Below are positions 12,388 through 25,803 of a stretch of 64,000 nucleotides of DNA, in pieces; the first letter of the stretch is position 1; every line of letters starts with the position of its first letter. Below the pieces are notes generated by a model. The model made no database searches, had not been told where the DNA came from, and saw nothing but the letters and a program-made list of their open reading frames with translations. The DNA comes from Solea solea. Taxonomy: Eukaryota > Chordata > Actinopteri > Pleuronectiformes > Soleidae. A program made the position numbers and the translations under genes. Location of the stretch: positions 3,410,041 to 3,474,040 of the forward strand of contig NC_081146.1 in NCBI RefSeq assembly GCF_958295425.1. The letters run 5' to 3'.

Positions 12388-14196
12388 ATGGTACGCGTGC
12401 GGAGGAAAGCCTGCGTCGCCCTCTTCCTCTTCACGCTCTTCGTCTTCGGGACCATGATGGGACTGAAGACCCTGAAGCCCACTGACGGTTTCTCGGATCT
12501 GGCTCCTGGTTTTGAGCTCGGGGCGAAGGTGGATCGGCGCTCCGTGTCCCGTGACGCCACCGCGTCTCCGGGTCAGTCCCACGCAGCTGGTAGCATCACC
12601 AAAGCAGCTTTGTCCAACTCCGGTCCAGAGGGGACCATATTCTACGACGTTCATATTTTTTACTACGCCTGGTACGGCAGCCCGCACATGGACGGGAAGT
12701 TCATTCACTGGGACCACATCCTCGTGCCACACTGGGACCCCAAAATCGCATCCAGCTACCCGAGAGGAAGACACATGCCGCCCGAAGACATCGGATCCAG
12801 TTTCTACCCCGACCTCAACCCATACAGCTCCAGAGACCCAGACGTGTTGGAGTCCCACATGGAGCAGATAGGAGCATCTGCAGCAGGTAGACCTCAGGGA
12901 TGCACACTGGGCACACTGAAGCTTTTCAATCAACTCTTTGAGTTTAGCACTTCCTGGACTCTCAGTAGGCAATAAAACCCCAAAACATCTAAATGTAAAA
13001 CCGCCTTTATATAACAACACGTATGGTCATGTTCAACCCTTTAAAACATGCAGAGTTTAAAAACAGTAAAAACTGTTTTACCTTTTTTTAAAACCCTGAA
13101 TCATTTCTTGGAAAGAAAATAGCTGAGTGATTTTTTTTGTGCCCAGTAGCTGCACACAAATCTGGCTTGTGTAAAAGGCAAAGCTGCCTCCCTCTGCCTG
13201 CGCTTAACAATTTCAGCACCACAAATCCACCGGACAGCTCCACACACACACACTCAGCAGAACAGGGGCCAAATACACATGAATATTGTGTGCTGTTTGT
13301 CCCTGAACCTCACACAGAGACTGATTTATCTGATTACTAAATTAGTCGTCAACTATTTTGATAATCGATCAAATTGATCGAGTGTTGATTAAAACAAGCT
13401 TTCTGATTGTTTAAGCTTTTTAAATGTGAATATTTTCTGGTTTCTTTGCTCCATAATAACAAAGTGAATCATTTTGGTTTGTGGACAAAACAAAACATTG
13501 AAGAACATCATCATTGCCAGGTTTGGGAAACACTGATCAATATTTTCTGACATTTACAGACCGAACAAGTGCTAGATTAATCGATTATGATAATAATTGT
13601 TAGTTGATCGTTAAATTTCTGACTATACAAAATGGAGCATGACCATGTCTGTGTTGCTGCCATGTCATTGGTTGATTTGCATAACAAGCCGAAGTTGAAC
13701 AAGTGTAATAAGCTGGACATTTATTTTTAAGAGAGCCTGTAGAGAAAGACATTAACAGACCACTGCAAATAAATACATAGATAAATAAATGAAAGCAAAT
13801 CAGAAAACAAAGGAGGAAAGACAGACAGAAAAAAAGAGCTTAAACTCACTGTTGGTAGCACACAATAAATACATTTACATGTTTATTTACATAGAACAAT
13901 GATACAGAGACATAATAAACTAGTTTTACAATTCATTCACTTAAGGGTTTTCCATCAGACTCAAGAGTTGATGCCAGTTATTCTGGACTTTGATGATGAT
14001 GATGACAATAATAAAAATAGAGGCTTTAAAACCTTTAACAGGAATGAACCTATGTCAATTTTAAGTGCATGAAACCTGGATGATGTGCAGTAGCTGCAAG
14101 GGAAGAAAACCATAAGATAAGATATTAGATTATACTTTATTACCCTTATCTTTATAGAGATCAATTTTAGGATGGGATGTATGTTGTTAGTTTATT

Positions 14197-14242
<46 letters not shown>

Positions 14243-17200
14243 TGGCTTCTCTGAAAGAAAGCTGAGTCTGTGCTCTGGTGTCAAGTAACAGCCGCATGTG
14301 TGCAGCCATCAGCAGCAGCAGCCAACACTCGATAGCTCCTGATGTCACTGTCCAGCAGCTCAGTGGGTTATTGTACACCGTCAGGAATGAGGACCGTGAA
14401 ACCTCACCGTCCCGACAGATGGATCATGGGAAGAACGGCTCACAGTGCTCGCTTAAAACAATCCATTTCATTAGAAGCAACAGCTGACCCATGTCTAAAC
14501 AATTCATTTAGCGTGATGACTGATGACTCCTGTCACTTCCTCTGTGAAGTGGCAGGAGATAAATAAACTGAATAGCAGCGGCCATGATTATACAGCGACG
14601 TACTTCAGTATTGTAATCTAATAGCAGCAAGCACACATGTTCAATGAGTAAACAGTGAGTGCGTACATATACACATACTTCACACGATGTGCCAGATCAC
14701 TGGTGCAACGCAGTACTGTGGCCAATATGGAGCCATTCCTCAGCCTGTGTCTGAGCATGAGCAAGCAATTCTCTACCAGAGTTTATGAGCTGTCACAAAG
14801 TCAAGCTTTGTAGGAAGACTGCATTTAGAATGTGAAGGATATGAGTGATGGACATGCAGGCATTCACATACAGTACAAACACAGTGCTCTCCTCCATACT
14901 GTCAGGGTTGAATTCATCAAATACAAAAAATGATGTTTAGTCGTAGACCACGCCCTGAAGGCGTACTTCCTGTTGCCAGTAGGTGGTGCAATGACTGGCT
15001 TTGCAGGTTATTATCGAGGACCGTGGATGGATTATTAGAACGGAACAAAGCACCTCCCCTTTGGTGGTAAAAAAGCTTCTGACTTCTGGGGTTATTTCAG
15101 GGTTGTGAGGCCCAAAGAGTTTTCACAGTAGCGTTACTCCTATGTAAATACAGCTGTGATGTCACTTGGGGAAATATGATATTTCCGGGATTTTTATGGC
15201 CTTTATGAAGGTTTTACAAATACTGAACCCTGTGAATAAAATATATAGAATATAAAGATCTATAAAAGCCTATGTCCATGTCTTGACGTGTTCTGTGCAC
15301 AGTTTTAAAGGCATCTCTTTTACTACTGTTGTCAATGGGAAAACTGCTTTTTGGGCTGCATGAGTAATTTATTTGTTGCAGTACCACGAGCGGCCACTTG
15401 AAAAAAATTAGCTGCAAGCATATGACTGGACAGAAGCATGTTGTGTGGCTAGTGGGAACACAAAATGGGAAAATAGGTTTTTTCCTTATAATTCCTGCAA
15501 ACTTCATTAAATCGCTCTACAACTCGGTCAGATCGCAGGTTTCGCAGGTCCTGAACTATGAATGAGTGAAAGAAAAAGATGATGATGATGAAAAAGAAAA
15601 CTTCTCTACTCTCTTTTTTTTACATAGAGATGTAGAAAACAACTTCACAACAAGTTTTATTTCGTGTTTATTGGCTCTTTGTTAAAATGTAGTGTGTAAC
15701 ATTTGAATATAAACAAATGTCTGTTACATTCATCCACATGAGTTCCCACAGTGTTGATTAAGTCCATCAGCTCTCTCTGTGTTTCTCAGTACAGTGGTGT
15801 TTAGAGTGTGTCACCACTCCTGCGCTGTACAGAGAAAGTTCAGACAGACATAAACAGCAGCACTGTGTTCTGTTCATGGAGACTAAACAGAGGTTGAGCT
15901 GGACACAATGCAGTTAACACTGACTGTCAGTATCTCGTGCAACAACACTATAAACTACCCCTTTAACTTCACTCTCGGAGGTTTTAGGACTTGAACAAAT
16001 GACCACACTCAGGTGTTTGACTGTGTATCATCTCCAGGGGTTCTGGTTCTGTCCTGGTATCCTCCCGGTCTGGCTGACGACAACGGGGAACCTGCAGAGG
16101 ATCTGGTACCAGCTCTACTGGATGCTGCATACAGACACAACCTCAAGGTAAAAAGACATCTAACTCATCTGGTCTGTGTGTTTATGCGTGTTCTTTTATT
16201 TATATCTTTGTGAAGTCCAAAAACACCTTGATCTTGTGGAGACATTTTGTCTTGGCCCCATGATATTAAAGGGCTTTTCAGGGTCAAGACCTGGTTTTGG
16301 AGTTAGGGTCAGAATTGGATTTAGGTTAGAGTTAGGCACCATTTGTAAAGGGTCACATCATGTCCATGATGGTTCCTCACTAAGATGTAAAAACAACTTT
16401 GTGTGTGTGTGTGTAAGGTCTAAAACAAAGCAGGGAAAGAGCACTAAGAGCAATGAAACAAATCTATTCTGAGGATATTCAGATCATTTTTCACTGCATA
16501 AGTAGTTGCAGGAAATGAGTGACACTTTTTCAATAGTCTGTCCATTTCATTGTCTGCAGCTGCTGATGGAAGACTTAGTTTTTCCAATAATGCTGATATA
16601 TGCTTTATTTAATTAAATTGTTTTATTTGATGTTTATTAACCCAGTAAAAAAACAAGCCTCCTTCACAGGAAGGACACAACTGCAGCATGAAAGGTTGTA
16701 GATTAAAGAATACAACAATTTAATCAGATATCCCAAACAACATAAAGGTAAGAGAGGATGAAATTAAGACTAAAACAAAAGGCAAATATATGCAATGAAT
16801 GCAATTACACCAGCATTTACAATCACCTTGTAGCACCGAGTCAAAGAAAGGGTGAGCCATTACTCATGGTCAAAAAGTTTAATTGATCTTGAAAGACCAA
16901 AATGACACAGAAAAAACACAATCATTATCATTTCTGTGGCAAATAACATAGCAGATGGATCACAAAAGTTCACATAGCCATTAAATAAAGACACAAAACA
17001 CTATTTACCTTGTTGCCACTCTTGACTAATGCTAATATTCTTTTAAATGTTATCTATTAAATGTGATCTCTTTATCTTGCAATGTTTATCCTATGAACTT
17101 ATGTCACCGTTTATTCCACACCGCTTTCTTCGTACTTTTCCGCCGTTAAGTTGCATCAAAAACACAGATACAGACTTTCAAAATAAACTTCCTGTTAAAC

Positions 17201-20200
17201 CGGAAATAACTGTCACGTCGATGATAGCTAAACACAGTTGCTTTTGAAACAAAAATACAAAAAATAGCGCATTAAACTTACAAATGGAGGCAGCAAATGG
17301 TCAAAAAGCTCCTTTGTGCTGTGATGTAAAATTGCCGATTTTCTCTATGGACTTTGGTGCAGGGAGAGTAAGCAGTTTACATATCTTTAGTTTCCAGTCA
17401 GTAAAGGTTGTTTCACAGTGAGATGATACTGTAGACGTCTGTAGGCAAATATTTTATTCAGTGAGCTGTTTTACTTGTGTTTTAAGAGAGAGCAGGCGTC
17501 TGTGTCTTACGCTCTTTCTGAAAAACACCCAAACTGTCCATTTAACACAGCCGAGGCTATAGTTGATTCAGAGCAGCCATTGTGCCGTGGTGAATTATAC
17601 ATGCAAACTGCTGTTCTAGAGTCAGCTTGTGCTGCTCTGTCTCTGCTACTCAGCGCTTTGACTCTGGATGTTTGCAGCTGCAGTGACATCTCCCAGCATT
17701 AAAGCAGAAAAAATGGTCAAAGAGCTGCCACTGCTGGATCAGTCGTTCAGTGAGGACTGAATGAGCTCACACCAGCGGGGGTGAAGCGGTGGGGGAGCAG
17801 CAGAGCCACATGACCTTTTGCCAATTAGGTCGGAAAATGGTACGACAGTGTTTGTCCTTCTGCCTCCAGTCACTGAGCGACAGCCTGATTAAACTTTTAT
17901 TGGCAATACTCGCTCGTAATGCGATGAAATTCATGTCAGCGGCTCGACTCACACAGATAGAGAGTAAAGGAAGACAATGGGGGAGAGAGAATGATAAGAT
18001 TTTCTAACATGTTCTTCAAAATGAGAGATTAGGCCAGATATTTCCTGAGCGCTGATGAAACGCGTTAGCCGGAGGCCGTTCTTTCTGTGTGAGTGCATTT
18101 GAAATGACAAACCATACAACAGAGACTGGCTTGTAAGAGTTTTCCCATGTCAAAGCATTCCATTAATAATGCACCAGCTGCGTTTGCACAACACACTACA
18201 CGTTTAAGGAAAGGAATATCAGATAAATGACACGACACAGGGACATGCAGGAACAAGATAAACCCTTTAGTGGTCTTTGCTGAAAAAGGGAAAGCACTAG
18301 GGTTTGTCATAAATTATTAGAACTTGAGGGAAAATCAGTCAATAAGTGTAAATTCAGTGTTTTAACTGATGATTGAACAAAATAAAATAGTTTTTTGTAA
18401 TATGGTGGCATTTTAGAGGAGATTAGATTAGATTAGATGAATTAGTAATAATCCTACATTGATCATAAAAGTATATTTGTAGTAAATAAGATTGTTAATG
18501 TGTTCTCGAGTGCACCTGCTCATAAGCTCCACTGACAGTTTCAGCCATCTCAAGTATATATCACCACAGAGCCGACAGACGATGAACAGACAGGGAGTAT
18601 TTACATCATCCTGGGGATAATTAACGATAATCCAAGCCACTGAAATTCCATGAGACACACTTTGACCTTGTGCTTTCCATAAACACATCTGATCAGAGGC
18701 TGATTTGCTTGTCAGATTTGATATTACATTTATTTTATTATGTTGTTTAGCTTCAGGCAAAGAAAAAAGAGAATCATTTAGATATGCAACACTGAGCTGA
18801 GGAGGTTTTACACGCGATGGTGTCGCTAATAGATTGAGTTTAATGCGATGATTTATTGTCATCAGTGACCGGACTGCAGTAAATAATCTTGAAACGAGTA
18901 AGTGTGTGTGTGTGGACATTTCTTTATTAAAGATCATAGATCATAATCAGAGTAGACAGAGCTTTGTGTGTACATCCTGTCTTTGAAGAACTCTTCCCAC
19001 TCCAACAGCACAGTGAGGACCTTTATCCTCACTGCGCGTCTCCTTGCATCATTTCAGCAAAATGCTGACAAGGTGAAGAAGTTTTGGCTCCAATCATTCG
19101 GAGCTACTTATGCAAATTTCCCCCTAAAACAACAACATTAATTTCTGGTTTCCACTGAGAGGCAACCTCAAAGGGAGGAAGGGAGGAAGGGAGGAAGGGA
19201 GGAAGGGAAGCCCCAGTGAGGGGAGCGGCGACAGATGGTCACACAGGAGCCGCACAGCAACAGAGACACTGGTAAACCAGAGAACACATGTATCTGCATG
19301 TAGCAGCAAAGTGGCTAACAGCTAATCTGACAATGTGGGAATATGAGGCGGTTTTGTTTTGAGTCCTTGTAGAGTCAAGTAAAGTAAAAGCACACAAAAC
19401 AATTGCATATTTATGACAAAATATGAATACTAATATCAGAAAGATTAAACTCTGAGACACAGTCTGCAACGTCTCCTATAACTGAGGACATTACCCTGGT
19501 CATTTGATTCAGTGCAATCAAAAAGCATCATGTGAATACGTCGTCACAGTGGGATTACTAACATTCACCGAGGCATCATGCAGCGCGACTATGACCCTTT
19601 AATATGAGGCACTTAAAGGCACAGTAGGGAAGTTATTCTCGTGGTCTTGATCAATATTTCCATAATAACATTCCAATCAAGTTGATCTGTTTTTAAATGA
19701 CACTGTTCTGTTTACAGACTCACAACTTACATCCACACTCTGCTTTCAATGTGCAGAGAGCGGAGTGTCCCTGTTGTAGGCTTGTGTCTCCTGTGGCTAA
19801 TACTGTCTTATGATAAATGTGAAATATGTAAAACCTGACCTCTCCTACAGCATTTGAAGCAGAACTGTGCAGGAGTTTTACCCAAATTTAACAGCTTCAG
19901 AGTCATTGTGATGGTTAGATGTCTTGTTGAGGATGTGGGGGCTGTCTCCACTGCCCCCTACTGTCTGTTAGCGGAAAACCAGCCTTGTAAGATCAGGGCT
20001 GCCGACCCGGAGTCCTCAGAATCAGGAGGTCTCACAAGAAACTCACATTTCTTCAGGATCTTTAAGATCAAGACAGTGATAGTCTTATTTTAGACGATGG
20101 CAGATTGTGCAGAGAAAAGCGAAAATGGGAGGAAGTGAGGAAGAGGAAAGGACAGCGTGACAACACATGAGTAAACGGCGAGTGGCGAGAGGAAGATGCC

Positions 20201-23200
20201 GACCGGCACGGACATGGCTCCATGTATTGTGTTGACCACATGGCCAGGAGAGTGGAAGGGAGGGGGAGTGTCAGCGGGAGACAACGGATGGACGGATGTT
20301 TACGGTGGTGTCTTAAATATATGTACTCCAAAACTGTAGGGGGAGCTCCGTAGAGAAAAAGGTGAAAAAGCGACCAGACCTGCACAGTTCTGATTTAAAT
20401 TTCAAGCAAATGAACGTGGTCTTTACATCCCACGTTTGAGATGATATTGAATTCAGAATAAAAAGCAAGAGCCAGATGCATCGTGTGATGCGTGTGGTTG
20501 TTAGGTTGCAGAGCAGATCACATGGCGTCTCCACAGACGTCGAGTGCTGCTGCTCGACCTTGGCGTGAAGATGAGCTGGAACAGTTTCTGTAGCGAGTGG
20601 AGGATGGAGGATGGAGGATGGGTGCACATTGATGGGGACTGCAGGTTAGGTGCAGGACGGAGGCAGCAGAGGGAAAATGTGCATCATGGGTCCCATGACT
20701 TGGTTGTTGCCTCTGCACCCTGAGGGGCTGCAAAAGTCCTATCTATTAAGTAGGCCATGTCACTGCATGTACATGAGGGAATGATGCCCATGGGTGCGAA
20801 ATCACGGCTATCGCCAATACTTCCCCTGCACCGAGCAGCTTCATTCAGTCTTTTGTGACCTTTATCCACTGACTTTGTCCACACAGTGAAACTGACAAAA
20901 TTCAATAAAGAAATGCTGCATTTTATTGAAATTGATCTAATTTAACGTAAAGGGCTGCTATCTTTTACCCCTTTTGTGCTTTCTGCATGACATGGCATTA
21001 AATTCCACTCTGCTCAGCATAAGTCACTACAGGCTTGTTCCAGGCTGATGCTGTCAATGTTTATGAGCTATTAAAATTGTGCCAACTCTCGTCTCATTTG
21101 CTCCTCAATGACCCCTGAGTAACGTGCCAGTGTGTTTAGAAAATGAACCGTTTTCAAGTGGTCTGTGAGCAGGAGAGGATAGCAGCCTCCCATCTGTCTG
21201 ATTTCTGTGACAGTGTGTTGCAGTGTCTAATCTCAGAGAGGTTTATTGTGGCCAGAATCATTTCACCATCAACATGCACGTTTTTTTTTTTCTTCATTAG
21301 TGATTGTTGTTGCCTCTTTCTAACAGTTTACATCTGCAGTTTGCGCGGCTATAGTCTATCCAAAACAAAGCAAATCAGCATCCTGACACTTGGTACGCCA
21401 TCACATCAGCTAGCCATTTATTAGCCATTTATACACAGTGGTGCGAGGATCTATTGGACCGATTTTCTTTTGCATTAAACGGACAAAAATTGGCACATAA
21501 ATCAGAAGTATAAATAAAATATGTAAAAGTGGTGCAAAATGGCTCAATACTGCCCCCAAAAGGTGAAACCCGGTAGGACAAAGCCGTAGCCTAAGATGAA
21601 CAAAAAAAGTCCAAAAAAGTGATCATGGATGGCCTTAAGAACAAGGTAACAGAAAACCTGAACAAACCCTTTAAATTAGAGGTTGAGAAAGGGGAGCTGT
21701 GCTTTTTAAGCTCAGTCAAACTGATGACAGCTTGCATCCATTTAGTTGCCTCCATATATTTATATAAAAAGCAATTTTCCTTCCCGTTGTTCCCCCCTGG
21801 GTGTCCAGAGCTGCAGAGGAATAATGTTTCATCTCAATCATACATTATTCAAAGTCACTGAATTCTCGGGCCCAGCCTTTAAAAATATGCTACTGTTATT
21901 GTTCATGTCATTCCAGGTCCTTTCAGTTCCCGCTGCTGCTTTTGTTGAGTCAGTTAAACCCTGATTCAGAGCTTTTTCAGACCACAGACTAATGTCGCGC
22001 TATGCTTTAGGGCAGTGGTCAGCAACTTGCGGTCTGTGGAGCCAAAACTAGCCCGCCAGTATTAATATCTGGCCCGAGAGATGAAAAATTCGATTATTTA
22101 AAGCAATGTTTCTATTAATTACTTGTTTATCTTCAAAAAAATGCAAAATCATGTAGAATTCAATGCCCTTTATTCTGAAAAACAGATGAACTGAGTCAAA
22201 GGGCAGTTTAAAGGTAAATCTTTTAACCAACACATCTCTTAAATTTGCTATTTTTTACAAGATTGAATAGTTTAGATTACATGAAGAAAAGCTAAGTAGA
22301 AAAGAAATGAAGATATGATGGTATTTAATTGGTAGAAAATTAGCTCTATTAGTCTATTAGTCTGCTTTAGGACCACACAAGGTTAAAATGGTGCATGGTT
22401 GACTTCTGTTTGCAACTTCCTGTCTTCAGTTTTTGATGGTTTAATCTAAATTTTTGGGGTTGGGTAGGTGATCACCTAATTTTTTACCAATAAAGAAATG
22501 AGGTGATCGCCTTGCTGCAAAGGCAAGAGTGCTAACCTAATGGGCAAAATGTAAAATTAAAAAAAATAGCATTTCTGTCATAACTCACCGGATTTGAATG
22601 TTGTCTTTTATGTTGTATGTAGTATGTGTATACAGGATTAGACACTCTACTATCAGACTTAATTTCATGTGGATTTAATCCAGATTACAGATTTGGCAGC
22701 CATCTAAATTTAACATGGGAAGTCCCAAATTCAGATAAGTATATTTTAGCGACATCTTCACAGATCAGGATGAATCAGGAAGATTTAGTATAAAGACGTT
22801 CTATACAGATCCAAAAAGTCTTCTGGACCCAGTGAATCTAAATGTTTACATTTCAAGTGTCGCTATGTTAAACACATGTGACAAAGTAGAATTTCTTTTA
22901 TTTTGTATGTGCAAAGAGAAATAACTTGTACAATAAGCTGTAACATCCTGTGACTGTATTGTTGATCATATTTATGTTGTTGGTTTCTCTGGCCTCTATC
23001 ATAACTCTCCGTTGAGAAACAGGAAACTTGATTTATAGGCAACACTTGTTTTTAATGACAGACAAAGAAGATGAATGGAAACCAACAAGGCGTGTTTTTC
23101 TCTGTGTTCTCCCAGGTCGCGTTTCACATTCAGCCTTACCAAGGGCGGAGCGACCAGACCGTGCACGACAACATCAAGTACATCATTGACAGGTAAGCTG

Positions 23201-25767
23201 ACCGTCGCTGCATCACTGTGTCAAATCAATTAGGAGACCATCACGTTTGCATGCAAGACAGAAATATTTAAAGGTGACATAGACCGGAAGCTCCAATTAA
23301 CGCTGCGTTTGTGTGTGTATCTGCGTCATTACCTCGTTTATGAAACCCTAAAGTTTCAGAACAAACAGTTCAGCCACTGCTGAGAAAATAGTGTTGTATT
23401 GTTTTCCTGGGCTCTGCGAAGCGGATCGACACTTCCTTAATTTGATGTCGTCATCAGAAATCCTCACCACCGTAGCGCCTCCTGGTGCGGGCACTAGTCC
23501 GGGCACATCCGGTTGCGTACATTCAACCGCAGAAGAAGAAGAAGAACTACTCTCGTTGTAGCTGCTGAGATGCAGAGCATCCACCGTGCCAGAGGGGGAG
23601 CTGTGTATCTGAGAGCTGGCCTATCTATTACGTCACTTCCAGGTACCTGGCCAATCACAGGACAGTAGGAAAGCTCTCGTTGGCTGACCAATCACAGCAA
23701 CTGTTTGGTCTGAAACAGCGCGGCTGACGAGAGCGTCAGTGAGGAGATATTTTGATCGGCTTGTTTGCAGCGATTAGGAGGTTTTTAATCATGAAAACAA
23801 GTTAATATATGTAAGTAGACCTCCATAACTAACATATATGTGTGATACAAGCATTCGATGTCACCTTTAAAGGGAGAGTTCAGGGCCTGTGGTTCAATGA
23901 AAAACTGTAGCTTCAATAGCCACTTGGCTCTCCTAATAAAATCTATGCCTGCTTAAGTCTATGATATCTGCTGAATGTTTGCTGCCTTATCTGAACGTTA
24001 GACACACTGGCATAAATGTTGGGGGGGCGTATTTTAATGAAAAGAGAAAAAAAGCACTACACGAATTAAAAGAGCTGATGCTGATCAAAGTGGTGGGTGA
24101 TCGATTAAAGAGCACACATGATGCTCTGTTCAGAGCTGTGAGAGAGAGAGACACACACAGGGAGAGAGGGAGAGACACACACAGGGAGAGAGAGAGACAC
24201 ACACACACACAGGGAGAGAGAGACACACACAGAAACAAACACACAGGCAGAGAGCAAGACACAGACACGGAGAGAGAGACACACACATACACACAGGGAG
24301 AAAGGGAGGGACAAACACACAGGGAGAGAGGGAGCCATACACAGCGAGAGAGAGACACACACACACAGGGAGAGAGGGAGACATACACAGCGAGAGAGAG
24401 ACACATACACAGGAAGAGAGTGAGAGGCACACACACAGGGAGAGAGGGAGACATACACAGCGAGAGAGAGACACACACACACAGGGAGAGAGAGCGAGAC
24501 ACATACACAGGAAGAGAGCGAGAGACACACACACACACACACATGAAGAGACAGAGACACAAACACACACAGGGAGAGAGAGACACACACAGAAACAAAC
24601 ACACAGGCAGAGAGCAAGACACAGACACGGAGAGAGAGACACACACATACACACAGGGAGAAAGGGAGGGACACACACACAGGGAGAGAGGGAGACATAC
24701 ACAGCGAGAGAGAGACACACACACACAGGGAGAGAGGGAGACATACACAGCGAGAGAGAGACACATACACAGGAAGAGAGTGAGAGGCACACACACAGGG
24801 AGAGAGGGAGACATACACAGCGAGAGAGAGACACACACACACAGGGAGAGAGAGCGAGACACATACACAGGGAGAGAGGGAGACATACACAGCGAGAGAG
24901 AGACACACACACACAGGGAGAGAGAGCGAGACACATACACAGGAAGAGAGCGAGAGACACACACACACACACATGAAGAGACAGAGACACAAACACACAC
25001 AGGGAGAGAGAGACACACACAGAAACAAACACACAGGCAGAGAGCAAGACACAGACACGGAGAGAGAGACACACACATACACACAGGGAGAAAGGGAGGG
25101 ACACACACACAGGGAGAGAGGGAGACATACACAGCGAGAGAGAGACACACACACACAGGGAGAGAGGGAGACATACACAGCGAGAGAGAGACACATACAC
25201 AGGAAGAGAGTGAGAGGCACACACACAGGGAGAGAGGGAGACATACACAGCGAGAGAGAGACACATACACAGGAAGAGAGTGAGAGGCACACACACAGGG
25301 AGAGAGGGAGACATACACCACGAGAGAGAGACACACACACACAGGGAGAGAGAGCGAGACACATACACAGGAAGAGAGCGAGAGACACACACACACACAC
25401 ATGAAGAGACAGAGACACAAACACACACAGGGAGAGAGAGAGAGACACACACACACACAGGGAGAGAGGGAGACGCGCACACAGTGAGAGAGAGACACAC
25501 ACACACACACAGGCAGAGAGCGAGACACACACACACAGAGAAACACATAGGCGGAGCGAGACACACATACAGTGAGAGAGAGAGACACACACAGGGAGAG
25601 AGAGCGAGACACACACACAGTGAGAGAGAGCGAGACACACACACAGTGAGAGAGAGACACATGCAGGGAGAGAGAGCGAGACACACACAGTGAGAGAGAG
25701 AGTGAGACACACAGGGAGAGAGAGCGAGACACAGACACACCCAAGAGTTTTCTTATCTTTTGCATTG

Positions 25768-25803
<36 letters not shown>

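Larger units (their letters stand above)
12887..16037 (+). other. maneal intron 1, non-coding
   Basis: Contains a 'cgattaat' short transposon (13335-13620), a CA microsatellite (14201-14239) and AT-rich sequence. No exon, RNA gene or coding remnant was seen. Confidence 0.7.
16148..23115 (+). other. maneal intron 2 (7 kb), non-coding
   Basis: Read on both strands. Contains repeat pieces (16205-16420 and 17290-17470), a GAGGAAGG array (19168-19209) and a fragment resembling a repeat end at 22010-22090. The short open frames carry no recognisable domain. Confidence 0.65.

Noticed and set aside
12178..13020. 280-codon frame antisense to maneal exon 1
   Set aside because: It is a shadow of the G+C-rich coding exon; no domain, and it runs into the intron.
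24136..25738. CRISPR-like array
   Set aside because: Repeats are low-complexity and contiguous, without unique spacers, in a vertebrate intron.
23987..25765. Open frames of 440-592 codons on both strands
   Set aside because: They are the stop-free readings of the CA/GA minisatellite; composition is purely tandem and maneal introns flank them.
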